DNA of 64,000 bases from positions 434,001 through 498,000 of the forward strand of contig NZ_UWFN01000116.1 in assembly GCF_900602065.1 (NCBI RefSeq), in the 5' to 3' direction. Source of the DNA: Pseudomonas viridiflava. GTDB taxonomy: Bacteria; Pseudomonadota; Gammaproteobacteria; Pseudomonadales; Pseudomonadaceae. Under the pieces are notes generated by a model, which did not search any database, was not told the DNA's origin, and saw only the letters and a program-made list of their open reading frames with translations. Made by a program: the position numbers and the translations under genes. The number at the start of each line of letters is the position of its first letter. Within the stretch, counting starts at the first letter, position 1. Below, piece after piece: positions 44,341-51,953 of the stretch.

Positions 44341-45912
44341 TCAGTTCGGCTGCCCCAGTGCGAGACCTTCGCCGCGAGGATCATGCATGGCGCTGCGACG
44401 CTCGTCAGCATCAATGGCGATGATTCCAGCATGCCCGGTCATGGGACTGCGTGTGGGAATGATTTCCACCTCATGCCCCATGGCAGCCAGCCCTTCGAGG
44501 GTCGCTGCACTCATGTCAGCTTCAAGCTTGAGGTTATCGGTGCTGTCGAAGAAACTGCGGCCCAGCAAAAAGCGCGGGGTTTCCAGCGCTACATCGATGG
44601 GCTGCTGATAGTCCACCAGTTGTGTAGCCAGCACCATCTGCGTTTGAGGCTGACCATCGCCCCCTTGAGTACCAAAGAACCAGCGGCGGCCGTCATCGGC
44701 CAGATAGCAGGATGGGTTCAAGGTATGCGCAGGCCGCTTGCCGGGAGCCCAGCCGTTAACGTGAGCAGGATCGGCATTGAAACCCGCAGCACGGTTCTGC
44801 CACAGCACGCCGGTATCACCCAGGATGCAGCCCGAGCCGAAATCGTGAAACAGGCTCTGGATCAGGCACGCGGTTCGACCCTGTGCATCGGTGGCCGCCA
44901 TCCAGACGGTATCGGCAGGTCGACCCGGTTCATTCCATGGCGCGGCACGCTGACCGTCGATGGCATCGGCATAGGCCTTGATTTGCGCATCCTCCAGGCT
45001 GGCAGCGAAATCCCACGCCGAGCTCAGCGGATCGCACAGCTGCGCATTACGTCGCAGCAACCCCTGCTTAATGGCTTCCACCAAATAGTGATAGTACTGC
45101 GCGCTGCCGTTATCCACTTGCGCCAATGGCTTGTGCTGCAGTGCGGCCATCGCCTGCAAGGTGTAGAGACCCTGACAGGGCGGCGCCACGTTGTAGAGTC
45201 GACCCTGACGATAGCGCACCGAAATCGGCGCGACTTCAAGCGCACGAGTATTGGCGAGATCCGCCGTTGTCAGGCCACAACCGAGTTGGTCAAATGCCGC
45301 CCCGAAAGCCTCGGCCAACTCGCCACGATAGAAATCCTCAACGCCGTGCCTGGCCAGATGCCGTAACGTATTGGCCAGCTCGGGCTGGCGCAAGGTATCG
45401 CCCTCGCCCAGCCAGCGCCCGTCGGTCTTGCACAGGCGATGCAGGTCAGGCAATTGCTCGATCAGCGGCTGACGCATCGTCTGCCAGAACAATTGCGACT
45501 GGGACACCGGCGCACCATGATCAGCCATCACAGCGGCGTCTTCCAGCAAGTCCCGCCAACCCAGCCTGGAGCCCCACTCAAGACGACTGATGTTCGCTGC
45601 GGTCTGCCAACTGGCCAACGCACCCGCGGTGCTAGCAACCGAAGCAGGTCCGCGAACGGTGATTTTTCCACCTTCAGGCAAGTGCTGACCGGCGTGACCA
45701 ATCCCCACGATGGTGCGCACCTTGCTGTCATGGATCATCCATAGGGCATCGCCGCCTAACCCGGTCATGTGCGGAAAAACCGCAGCAAGCATGGCACTGG
45801 CAGCCAGCATTGCGTCGATAGCCGTGCCTCCGGCGTCGAGAATACGCAGGCCGGCGGCACTGGCTTCGGCATGAGGTGTGCAAATGACGGCGCGAGTGGA
45901 GGTAGCGATCAT
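44341..45912 (-). CDS. gamma-glutamyltransferase-fold amidohydrolase (oxamate/HpxW type)
   Basis: The 523-residue Ntn-hydrolase is of the GGT family and needs self-cleavage to expose a catalytic threonine. The likely cleavage site is ADTVWMAATD, with Thr335 as nucleophile. It is followed by SLFHDFGSGCILGDTGVLWQNR, matching the DTVW...FGSG pattern that I recall from oxamate amidohydrolase HpxW, rather than the TTH motif of true GGT. No signal peptide is seen (N-terminus MIATSTRAVICTPH), so it is cytoplasmic, unlike periplasmic GGT. I infer hydrolysis of an amide produced from the imported compound. The tandem operator lies 20 bp upstream. Confidence 0.85.
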   Translation of the reverse strand: MIATSTRAVICTPHAEASAAGLRILDAGGTAIDAMLAASAMLAAVFPHMTGLGGDALWMIHDSKVRTIVGIGHAGQHLPEGGKITVRGPASVASTAGALASWQTAANISRLEWGSRLGWRDLLEDAAVMADHGAPVSQSQLFWQTMRQPLIEQLPDLHRLCKTDGRWLGEGDTLRQPELANTLRHLARHGVEDFYRGELAEAFGAAFDQLGCGLTTADLANTRALEVAPISVRYRQGRLYNVAPPCQGLYTLQAMAALQHKPLAQVDNGSAQYYHYLVEAIKQGLLRRNAQLCDPLSSAWDFAASLEDAQIKAYADAIDGQRAAPWNEPGRPADTVWMAATDAQGRTACLIQSLFHDFGSGCILGDTGVLWQNRAAGFNADPAHVNGWAPGKRPAHTLNPSCYLADDGRRWFFGTQGGDGQPQTQMVLATQLVDYQQPIDVALETPRFLLGRSFFDSTDNLKLEADMSAATLEGLAAMGHEVEIIPTRSPMTGHAGIIAIDADERRSAMHDPRGEGLALGQPN

Positions 45913-45931
45913 GATCAAAGGCTCTCTATTT

Positions 45932-45962
45932 TTGCTAGCTATCAATAGTTTTATTGTTAGCA
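45932..45962 (-). promoter_or_regulatory. tandem operator of the GGT-like/GntR operon
   Basis: Read on the minus strand: TGCTAACAAT (45962-45953), then GCTAGCAA (45939-45932), 22-23 bp start to start, upstream of ATG 45912. This matches the pair at 37540-37570 in sequence, spacing and direction to the gene. The AATAAA after the first copy is also shared. Confidence 0.65.
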
Positions 45963-46007
45963 GAGCAAGATATGTGCCTCCTACTCCATGACCTGAATAG
46001 ACGCGAT

Positions 46008-46099
46008 CGTGGGACCGGCTTTAGCCGGGAAAGCTGCCTCCCAAACGACGCAGATGTAGCGACTGTACCGGCCTCTTCCCGGCTGAAGCCGGTCCCACG
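46008..46099. repeat. REPIN (ACCGGCTTTAGCCGGGAA class)
   Basis: CGTGGGACCGGCTTTAGCCG and CGGCTGAAGCCGGTCCCACG are nearly exact inverses around a GTAGCGACTGTACCGG centre. It fills most of the gap between the GGT-like start and the next gene's stop. A half copy is at 59126-59162. Confidence 0.92.
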
Positions 46100-46131
46100 T
46101 CTTTCACAGGCAGCTCCTGCGCAAACAGGCG

Positions 46132-47796
46132 TTACCCTCGCTTCACGGCCTCAAATATCTGCGCGACCACTGCCGCACCCTCTCCTACTGCTGCAGCCAC
46201 CCGCTTGGTCGACTGCGCCCGCACATCGCCGATGGCAAAGACACCCTTGCGGTTGGTCTCCAGCGGCAAAGGAATCCAGTCGTCCACCGCGACACTGCAC
46301 ACCGAGCGCCCAGTGATGACGAAGCCCTTAGGGTCGGTTTCCACGCAGTCACGCAACCAGTCGGTATTGGGGTCTGCGCCAATGAACAGAAACAGGTGCC
46401 GCAATGGGCGTGTGTCGCGCTGCAACGTGTCGCGATTCTGGAATACGGCGCCTTGCAGGCCGCTGACCTCATCACCTTGTAGCTCAACGATTTCAGTGCG
46501 GGTATGGATCACTACGTTGGGTAACAAGGCAATGCGCTCGATCAGGTACTGAGACATCGACGCTTCCAGCCCTGCGCCGCGCACCACCAAGTGCAAACGC
46601 TTGACCTGCGGAGCCAGAAACGCCACTGCCTGCCCTGCGGAATTTCCTGCGCCCACCAGGGCAACTTCCGCGCCCTGACAGATCTTCGCTTCTATGGGGG
46701 AGGCCCAGTAAGAAACACCTTTTCCCTCGAACAGATCGATATTCGCCACGGGCAACTTGCGATAGCGCGCACCGGATGCGATCACCACCGCCTTTGCATG
46801 GATACTTGCGCCCGTGGTCAGTTCGACACGCGGCAGGTCCGGCACCGTGCAATCGAGATGGGAAACCTGCAACGGGATGGCCATCTTCGCACCGAACTTC
46901 TGCGCCTGGGTGAACGCGCGACCGGCCAGTGCCTGGCCGGAAATGCCGGTCGGGAACCCCAGATAGTTTTCAATCCGCGCCGACGCGCCGGCCTGACCGC
47001 CATACGCCCGCTGATCCAGCACCAGCACCGACAAACCTTCTGAGGCGGCATACACCGCAGTGGCCAATCCCGCTGGCCCGGCCCCCACGACAGCGATGTC
47101 GTAGATCACATCAGGGTCCAGCTGCGGGGTAATCCCCAGGCAAACCGCAGCCTCGGCGTTATCGGGATTTTTCAGAACGGTGCCGTTGGGACAGATCATC
47201 AGCGGCAGGTCGGCCTCGGCAACACCCAGACGAGCAATCAGCAGCTTTGTTTCTTCATCGTCCGAGGAGATGTCGAGCACCGTATTCGGGTAACCATTGC
47301 GAGTCAGAAAACCCTGCAATCCGGCCAGCCGCCCCTCTCCGGAATGGCCCACCAGAATCGAACCGACCCGGTCAGACTGGATCATCCCGACCCGACGCAA
47401 AATGAACGCACGCATGACCATTTCACCCAACTCTGCCGAGCCGATGATCAACGCCCGTATGTGCGCGACGTCGTAAGGCAGCGCCACACAGCCGTCCAGC
47501 CCGGCACGACCTTCCACCAGCGAAGCACGATCCCCCAAGAGGCCCGACTCGCCGGTGATCTCCCCCGCTCCCCCCTGACTAATAACCGCCTCACGACCCA
47601 GCCCGTCACGCCGAATCAAGTCCACCGTACCTTCCAGCACCAGCCAGATGGCAATCCCGCGTTCGCCCACGTTGAACATGATCGCTCCCGGCTCGAAGCG
47701 CTGCGCCGGACCACTGGCAAAGCGCCGGGCAAGCTCGATCTGGGCGGGAGTGAAAACCGGGAACATTTGCGGGCGACGGGTATCAAGCAAGCTCAT
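46132..47796 (-). CDS. cNMP-binding domain - thioredoxin-reductase-like flavoprotein
   Basis: The 554-residue protein starts with a cyclic-nucleotide-binding-type domain (about 15-130: AQRFEPGAIMFNVGERGIAIWLVLEGTVDLI, TGESGLLGDRASL). Next is a thioredoxin/glutaredoxin-like segment (about 170-230) and then a thioredoxin-reductase FAD/NAD(P)H domain with VVGAGPAGLATAVYAASEG, GGQAG, VALVGAGNSAGQ and FAIGDVRAQSTKR. The redox CxxC of TrxB is replaced: GVSYWASPIEA stands where GVSYCATCDG is expected. It cannot act as ordinary thioredoxin reductase. Start ATG 47796; the longer frame is not preferred. Confidence 0.85.
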   Translation of the reverse strand: MSLLDTRRPQMFPVFTPAQIELARRFASGPAQRFEPGAIMFNVGERGIAIWLVLEGTVDLIRRDGLGREAVISQGGAGEITGESGLLGDRASLVEGRAGLDGCVALPYDVAHIRALIIGSAELGEMVMRAFILRRVGMIQSDRVGSILVGHSGEGRLAGLQGFLTRNGYPNTVLDISSDDEETKLLIARLGVAEADLPLMICPNGTVLKNPDNAEAAVCLGITPQLDPDVIYDIAVVGAGPAGLATAVYAASEGLSVLVLDQRAYGGQAGASARIENYLGFPTGISGQALAGRAFTQAQKFGAKMAIPLQVSHLDCTVPDLPRVELTTGASIHAKAVVIASGARYRKLPVANIDLFEGKGVSYWASPIEAKICQGAEVALVGAGNSAGQAVAFLAPQVKRLHLVVRGAGLEASMSQYLIERIALLPNVVIHTRTEIVELQGDEVSGLQGAVFQNRDTLQRDTRPLRHLFLFIGADPNTDWLRDCVETDPKGFVITGRSVCSVAVDDWIPLPLETNRKGVFAIGDVRAQSTKRVAAAVGEGAAVVAQIFEAVKRG

Positions 47797-47933
47797 GGCT
47801 AGTCCTTGGGCGGCTGTGCCGCGCGCATGTGAAAGTCCTGACCTTCTTGTTAGTCCTTTTTTTACCCGCGCGGATAGCAGGTTTGTGCTGCGCACGACGA
47901 ACTGACAAGCCTTGACTCAACCTGCACAGGGCA

Positions 47934-47961
47934 AAAAGCCCCGCATCGCGAGGCTTTTTTG
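47934..47961 (-). terminator. intrinsic terminator after the MFS gene
   Basis: AAAAAGCC and GGCTTTTTT pair across a GC-rich loop 15 bp after the MFS stop. T runs on both sides make it usable in both directions. Confidence 0.82.
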
Positions 47962-47975
47962 TTCTCTATATCCCG

Positions 47976-49163
47976 TCAGGCCGCCACAGCCTGCGCCCTT
48001 TTCATGCTCCACATCGCGACCACTGCGATCAACGCAACAATAGCGCTGAACAGCTCGCCGACATGGCGCAAGCCAAAGACCGGCACGCTGACGCCTACAG
48101 CAATCACCGGCAGCGACATGGACAGGTACAACACCACAAACAGCGCCGAGGCAACTGCGGCTTTCTGATGAGCAGGACTGGCGGCAGTCACCGCCCCCAT
48201 GCCGGCGCGGAACACCATACCCTGGCCGATCCCTGCCGTGATGCCGGCAATGATCAGCAGCAGGATTTGCTCGGTGGCAATACTCAAGCCCAAGGTCAGC
48301 ATGCCAAGGATCAGCGCGACGCAACCCAGAGTCATGTGCTGACGGGACGGCAACCATTGCAGCAGGGCCTGGCCCACCACTGATGCCGCGAAGAATGAGC
48401 CGACCACCGCGCCGATCACGATACCGCTGGACTGTTCCATGACCTGGCGCATGATCGACGGGACCATGCTGGTAAAAAGACCGGCGACGCTGAACCCCGC
48501 CAACCCGGCAATGGCCGCCGGTATGAACAGGCTACGGACTTCGGCAGGAATCGATGGACGCATGACCCGCAGACGTGGCACTGCCGGGCGCGTAACGGTC
48601 TCCCGAGCGACTATGACGCCCACCAGCGCGAGAGCCAGAAAACCCAGGTGCAACCAGAACACCAATTGCAGAGGGTGCGGTAAATGCTGGGAGGTCAGGC
48701 CCGCGAGCAAAGGCCCCAGCCCAAGGCCAAACATGTTGGCGGCCGTCGCGACAAGCGTTGAGCGCTTGCTCCAGGACTTGGGAGCCAATTCGATAACGGC
48801 CACGGTCGCGGTCCCGGTCATGATCCCCGCAGAAAACCCGGAAAACAGTCGCCCCAGCAACAGACCGCCGATGGAGTCGCAATACAGGAAAATCACTGCA
48901 CTGATCGCCCCCATGACCAGACCTGCACACAGCATCGGACGACGCCCAACCTGATCCGACCAACTGCCCACTGCCAGCAACGCGGCAATAACCCCGGCCG
49001 CATAGATCGAGAAGATCAGCGTCACCCAGGTTTCACCGAAACCCATTTGCTGTTGGTAATAGACATACAGCGGCGTCGGCAATGTAGTACCGACCATTAC
49101 GATAAGCAGCGCGCAGGCCACCAGAATGAAATCTCTGCTGGAGGTTGAAACAGGCTTGGTCAT
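47976..49163 (-). CDS. MFS transporter
   Basis: The 395-residue protein has twelve predicted helices. MFS motif A in the loop between helices 2 and 3 reads GSWSDQVGRRPML, and the start FILVACALLIVMVGTTLPTPLYVYYQQQMGFGETWVTLIFSIYAAGV is typical of a branch of pseudomonad drug or metabolite exporters. It is followed by its own terminator. Substrate unknown. Confidence 0.9.
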   Translation of the reverse strand: MTKPVSTSSRDFILVACALLIVMVGTTLPTPLYVYYQQQMGFGETWVTLIFSIYAAGVIAALLAVGSWSDQVGRRPMLCAGLVMGAISAVIFLYCDSIGGLLLGRLFSGFSAGIMTGTATVAVIELAPKSWSKRSTLVATAANMFGLGLGPLLAGLTSQHLPHPLQLVFWLHLGFLALALVGVIVARETVTRPAVPRLRVMRPSIPAEVRSLFIPAAIAGLAGFSVAGLFTSMVPSIMRQVMEQSSGIVIGAVVGSFFAASVVGQALLQWLPSRQHMTLGCVALILGMLTLGLSIATEQILLLIIAGITAGIGQGMVFRAGMGAVTAASPAHQKAAVASALFVVLYLSMSLPVIAVGVSVPVFGLRHVGELFSAIVALIAVVAMWSMKRAQAVAA

Positions 49164-49354
49164 GCAGGGCGTCCGGTGGGGAGATTCGTGGTCATGCGCC
49201 AGGCATCAAAGGCCGGGGTAGCCATAATACAGAGGGGTGGTCACGATCGGCAGAGAAGGTTCCAAGAAATTTCAGAAAGACAGGCGAACAACTCAAACTC
49301 CGACACCTGTCGCGCGGTAAATGAAGTATCTGTGGGTTGCCTGCAAACCCAATT

Positions 49355-49449
49355 CCGGTGGGAGCGAATTCATTCGCGAATGGGCCGGTACAGACAATAG
49401 GTATTCAGCGTCAGACAATCAGTCTTCCCGAATGAATTCGGTCCCACAG
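49355..49449. repeat. REPIN (GCGAATTCATTCGCGAA class)
   Basis: CCGGTGGGAGCGAATTCATTCG has its inverse in CGAATGAATTCGGTCCCACAGG. The 350-bp gap 49164-49513 between the MFS start and the DUF3833 stop holds this element and presumably the MFS promoter. Confidence 0.9.
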
Positions 49450-49513
49450 GGAAAGTGGCGCCTAAAAAATTGCGGGCCAATACAGAGTCTGGCAGTTGCT
49501 GCCCCTCTCGCCA

Positions 49514-50035
49514 TTATTCCTTACGAAAGAAAAACGTCACTTGCCCCAACTCCACGCCCAGCTTGCTCATGTACGAACGATTGGCCAGGGTCTTGTCGTC
49601 GAGCAGCCACATCCAGTCATCGAAGTGCACTTTGTAGGTCGTGCCATCCACCGGCAGGTTCAGCACATAGCGCCAATGGAAGGCATTGCCGGAAACCTCT
49701 CCGAAAGCTTCGCCATCAACGTCTCCGGCCGTGCCCTTCCAGCGGCCTGGGCCATCAGGACGAAGCGTCCATATGCGAGTTTCTTTTTTACCGTCGCTAT
49801 AGGTGAAGTCCTCGTGCAGGATCAGCGCTTCTCCTTCGCTACGGCCGTTAATCACAACGTCCATGCGTTTGGTGACCTCTCCCGAGCGCTTCTGGAAGAT
49901 GCCCCGAGCAACGACGCGTCCGTTGAAATACTCTCGCAGATCCAGCTTGGGGGTCTCCTGACTGTATTGCTTCACGTCCACGCCGCTGCAGGCAGTCAAA
50001 CCGATACACGCAGCGATGATCAAGGCCTTCCACAT
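49514..50035 (-). CDS. DUF3833-like lipoprotein
   Basis: The 173-residue protein has a lipoprotein signal peptide MWKALIIAACIGLTACSG with lipobox LTAC. The mature part has YFNGRVVARGIFQKRSGEVTKRMDVVINGR and GEAFGEVSGNAFHWRYVLNLPVDG, the DUF3833 pattern. It follows the chalcone-isomerase-like gene by 23 bp and is probably cotranscribed; the pair is common near lipid-modifying genes. Function unknown. Confidence 0.85.
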   Translation of the reverse strand: MWKALIIAACIGLTACSGVDVKQYSQETPKLDLREYFNGRVVARGIFQKRSGEVTKRMDVVINGRSEGEALILHEDFTYSDGKKETRIWTLRPDGPGRWKGTAGDVDGEAFGEVSGNAFHWRYVLNLPVDGTTYKVHFDDWMWLLDDKTLANRSYMSKLGVELGQVTFFFRKE

Positions 50036-50058
50036 GTCGCAGCTCCCCACAAAATAAA

Positions 50059-50586
50059 TTACTTTCCGGCGCTCCCCATCAGTTGCTCGCGCAGCTCGGG
50101 GTTACGGGTTTTCGGGCTTAACCAGATATCAAAGAACGCTTTTGCAAACTGCGGATCCTGTACAACGTGCTGCAGTTTGTCACCGACGTAAAAGCGCGCT
50201 TCGCGGCCCGGGAAGTAAACCCCGGTAATTTTCATGCCCTCTTCAACATCGACAAACGCCTGGGCCATTTGCTCACGCCAGGCGACCAACTGCGCTTCAG
50301 GGACTGCCTTCGGTGAGGTGCGCTTGATCTCTACGATGCTGGCCTCAACCAGATCATCCCGAGAAATCGTGCGGTGATAGGTCAGCTCCAGCGCCAGCGG
50401 CTGGTCAGCCTTGAAAGGCTTGCCAGCACTCAGCAATCGCGCGGTGTAGACACGGAAGCCGAACACGCGCAGATCGCCGCCGCCGATGACCTGAGCATTG
50501 GGCAACGCTTCTTGCCACGAAGCACTTGCCACTTGGCTGAACACCTGACTAAACAGCAGAAAAACCACTAACCAAAGCCGTGCCAT
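50059..50586 (-). CDS. exported chalcone-isomerase-like protein
   Basis: The 175-residue protein has a signal peptide (MARLWLVVFLLFSQVFSQVASA/SW) and a chalcone-isomerase-like domain: ALPNAQVIGGGDLRVFGFRVYTARLL, LELTYHRTISRDDLVEASIVEIKR, FFDIWLSPKTRNPELREQL. Bacterial members are periplasmic, possibly fatty-acid binding. Upstream is a 185-bp gap with no gene. Confidence 0.87.
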   Translation of the reverse strand: MARLWLVVFLLFSQVFSQVASASWQEALPNAQVIGGGDLRVFGFRVYTARLLSAGKPFKADQPLALELTYHRTISRDDLVEASIVEIKRTSPKAVPEAQLVAWREQMAQAFVDVEEGMKITGVYFPGREARFYVGDKLQHVVQDPQFAKAFFDIWLSPKTRNPELREQLMGSAGK

Positions 50587-50771
50587 TCGACGCCTCCCGT
50601 CCGGGTCTTCAAAGGCAGACCAAAAAGGGCCAGCATCGGGGTGCAAGGTCAAAGACCACAACAACACCGGGATGCTGACCCCTCAAACCTAAAAGCTATA
50701 CGACGAATAGGAGTTTGTACAATTTTTATCGAGGTTTTTATTCAAACGCTCGATTGGCTGGAAAGCCGCGC

Positions 50772-51362
50772 CTACTCGCCTTTGTAGACGGGTTCGCCAA
50801 GGTTGAGCATCAGACGGTTAGCCCAGGCAAATATCGAGATCGCGTGAATCAGGTCCAGTATCTGTGCATCGTCCAGCCCTTGGTCACGCAGTGGCTGAAT
50901 GTGTTGAGCCCCCACCGCCGCCGGATCCAGGGTCAAGTCGATGGAAAAGCGCACGATGGCTTTTTCCCTGTCGGTAGTCCCGGCCGTTTCAGGGTTCGTA
51001 AAGATCTCGGCAATCACATCATTGCGCTTGGCCAGTTGCTCAAAGCGCTGGGCATGCACCGAGGCGCAGTACACGCACTGATTGATCCGGGAAACGACCG
51101 TGCTCGCCAGCTCGCGCTCAGCCCGCGACAAACCGCCAGGGGCGTACATGATCGCGTTGAATGCAGCTGATCGCTGGCGCAACACTTCAGGCTGGTGTGC
51201 CAGGGTCAGGTAGTAATCGGAGACTTTGGCCTGAGGATGGCTCTCTTCCAGCACCGCCACTTGCTCAGGCGTCGCGCTGTCGAGCTTGATGGTTGGCAGC
51301 CAGGCTTTCCAGCCCAGTACTTCGCTGGTGAAGCCATTGATGCGGATCGGTTCACTCATCAT
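50772..51362 (-). CDS. alkylhydroperoxidase (AhpD/CMD) domain protein
   Basis: The 196-residue protein has the AhpD redox motif CVYCASVH (Cys96, Cys99, His103) within a carboxymuconolactone-decarboxylase-like helical fold. It is the last gene of the large operon and overlaps the partner CMD gene (ATG ATG across the TGA). As I recall, it matches the Avi_7169-type family that always occurs with an Avi_7170-type CMD protein, a peptide-type ABC importer and a flavin monooxygenase. Peroxidase activity is expected from the motif. Confidence 0.88.
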   Translation of the reverse strand: MMSEPIRINGFTSEVLGWKAWLPTIKLDSATPEQVAVLEESHPQAKVSDYYLTLAHQPEVLRQRSAAFNAIMYAPGGLSRAERELASTVVSRINQCVYCASVHAQRFEQLAKRNDVIAEIFTNPETAGTTDREKAIVRFSIDLTLDPAAVGAQHIQPLRDQGLDDAQILDLIHAISIFAWANRLMLNLGEPVYKGE

Positions 51363-51877
51363 GCGGCTCCTGCGGCTGACAATGCGGCAAGGCCCGCGGC
51401 CAGCCGGACCTGATAAGACAGATAGGCAATCAACTGCGCTAACACAACGATCTCCGCAGTGGACAATCCGGCTTGCTGGAGTACCTTCAAAGCTTGCCGA
51501 TCACCTTCCACCGGGCGCTCGATCAAGGTCCGGGTAAAACCGAGAATAGCCTGCAAGCGTGCGTCTTCAAGCTGATCAAGCGAACCTGCTTCACGCGCGG
51601 CAATCGTCGACGGGCTGACATCCAGCGCCTGTAATTGCTCAAGATAGTAATCCGCCAACAACTGATTGGGGGTCAGCCTGGCAGCGTAATACGCCACCAG
51701 CAGCCGCTCGCTCAACGACAGATTGTCTGCAAGCTGCGGATCGAAAAACTGCTCATGGCTGCCCTGAGTAGCGGCCAGTACCTTGTCACGAGCGTGGCGA
51801 ACCTGATGCAAATGAGTGCCGGGCGCGAGGCCCAGCAACTCATCCAGCACATCAGGCGATTGAACCGTGGAATTCAT
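51359..51877 (-). CDS. CMD-like protein without redox cysteines
   Basis: The 172-residue protein from ATG 51877 (a GTG lies one codon earlier; AGAGGA upstream) shows a helical CMD-like pattern, LSERLLVAYYAARLTPNQLLADYYLEQLQ, then LLQQAG-type helices (KVLQQAGLSTAEIVVLAQLIAYLSYQVRLAAGLAAL). It lacks CxxC, so it is not an independent peroxidase; it probably forms a complex with the adjacent AhpD-type protein. It follows the binding-protein gene by 76 bp. Confidence 0.82.
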   Translation of the reverse strand: MNSTVQSPDVLDELLGLAPGTHLHQVRHARDKVLAATQGSHEQFFDPQLADNLSLSERLLVAYYAARLTPNQLLADYYLEQLQALDVSPSTIAAREAGSLDQLEDARLQAILGFTRTLIERPVEGDRQALKVLQQAGLSTAEIVVLAQLIAYLSYQVRLAAGLAALSAAGAA

Positions 51878-51953
51878 CACACATCCTCTGAATACATCGT
51901 GCTGAGCCTGTCGCCAGCAAGGCGTCAGGCTCAGGGTTTTAAGTCTTCAAAGC

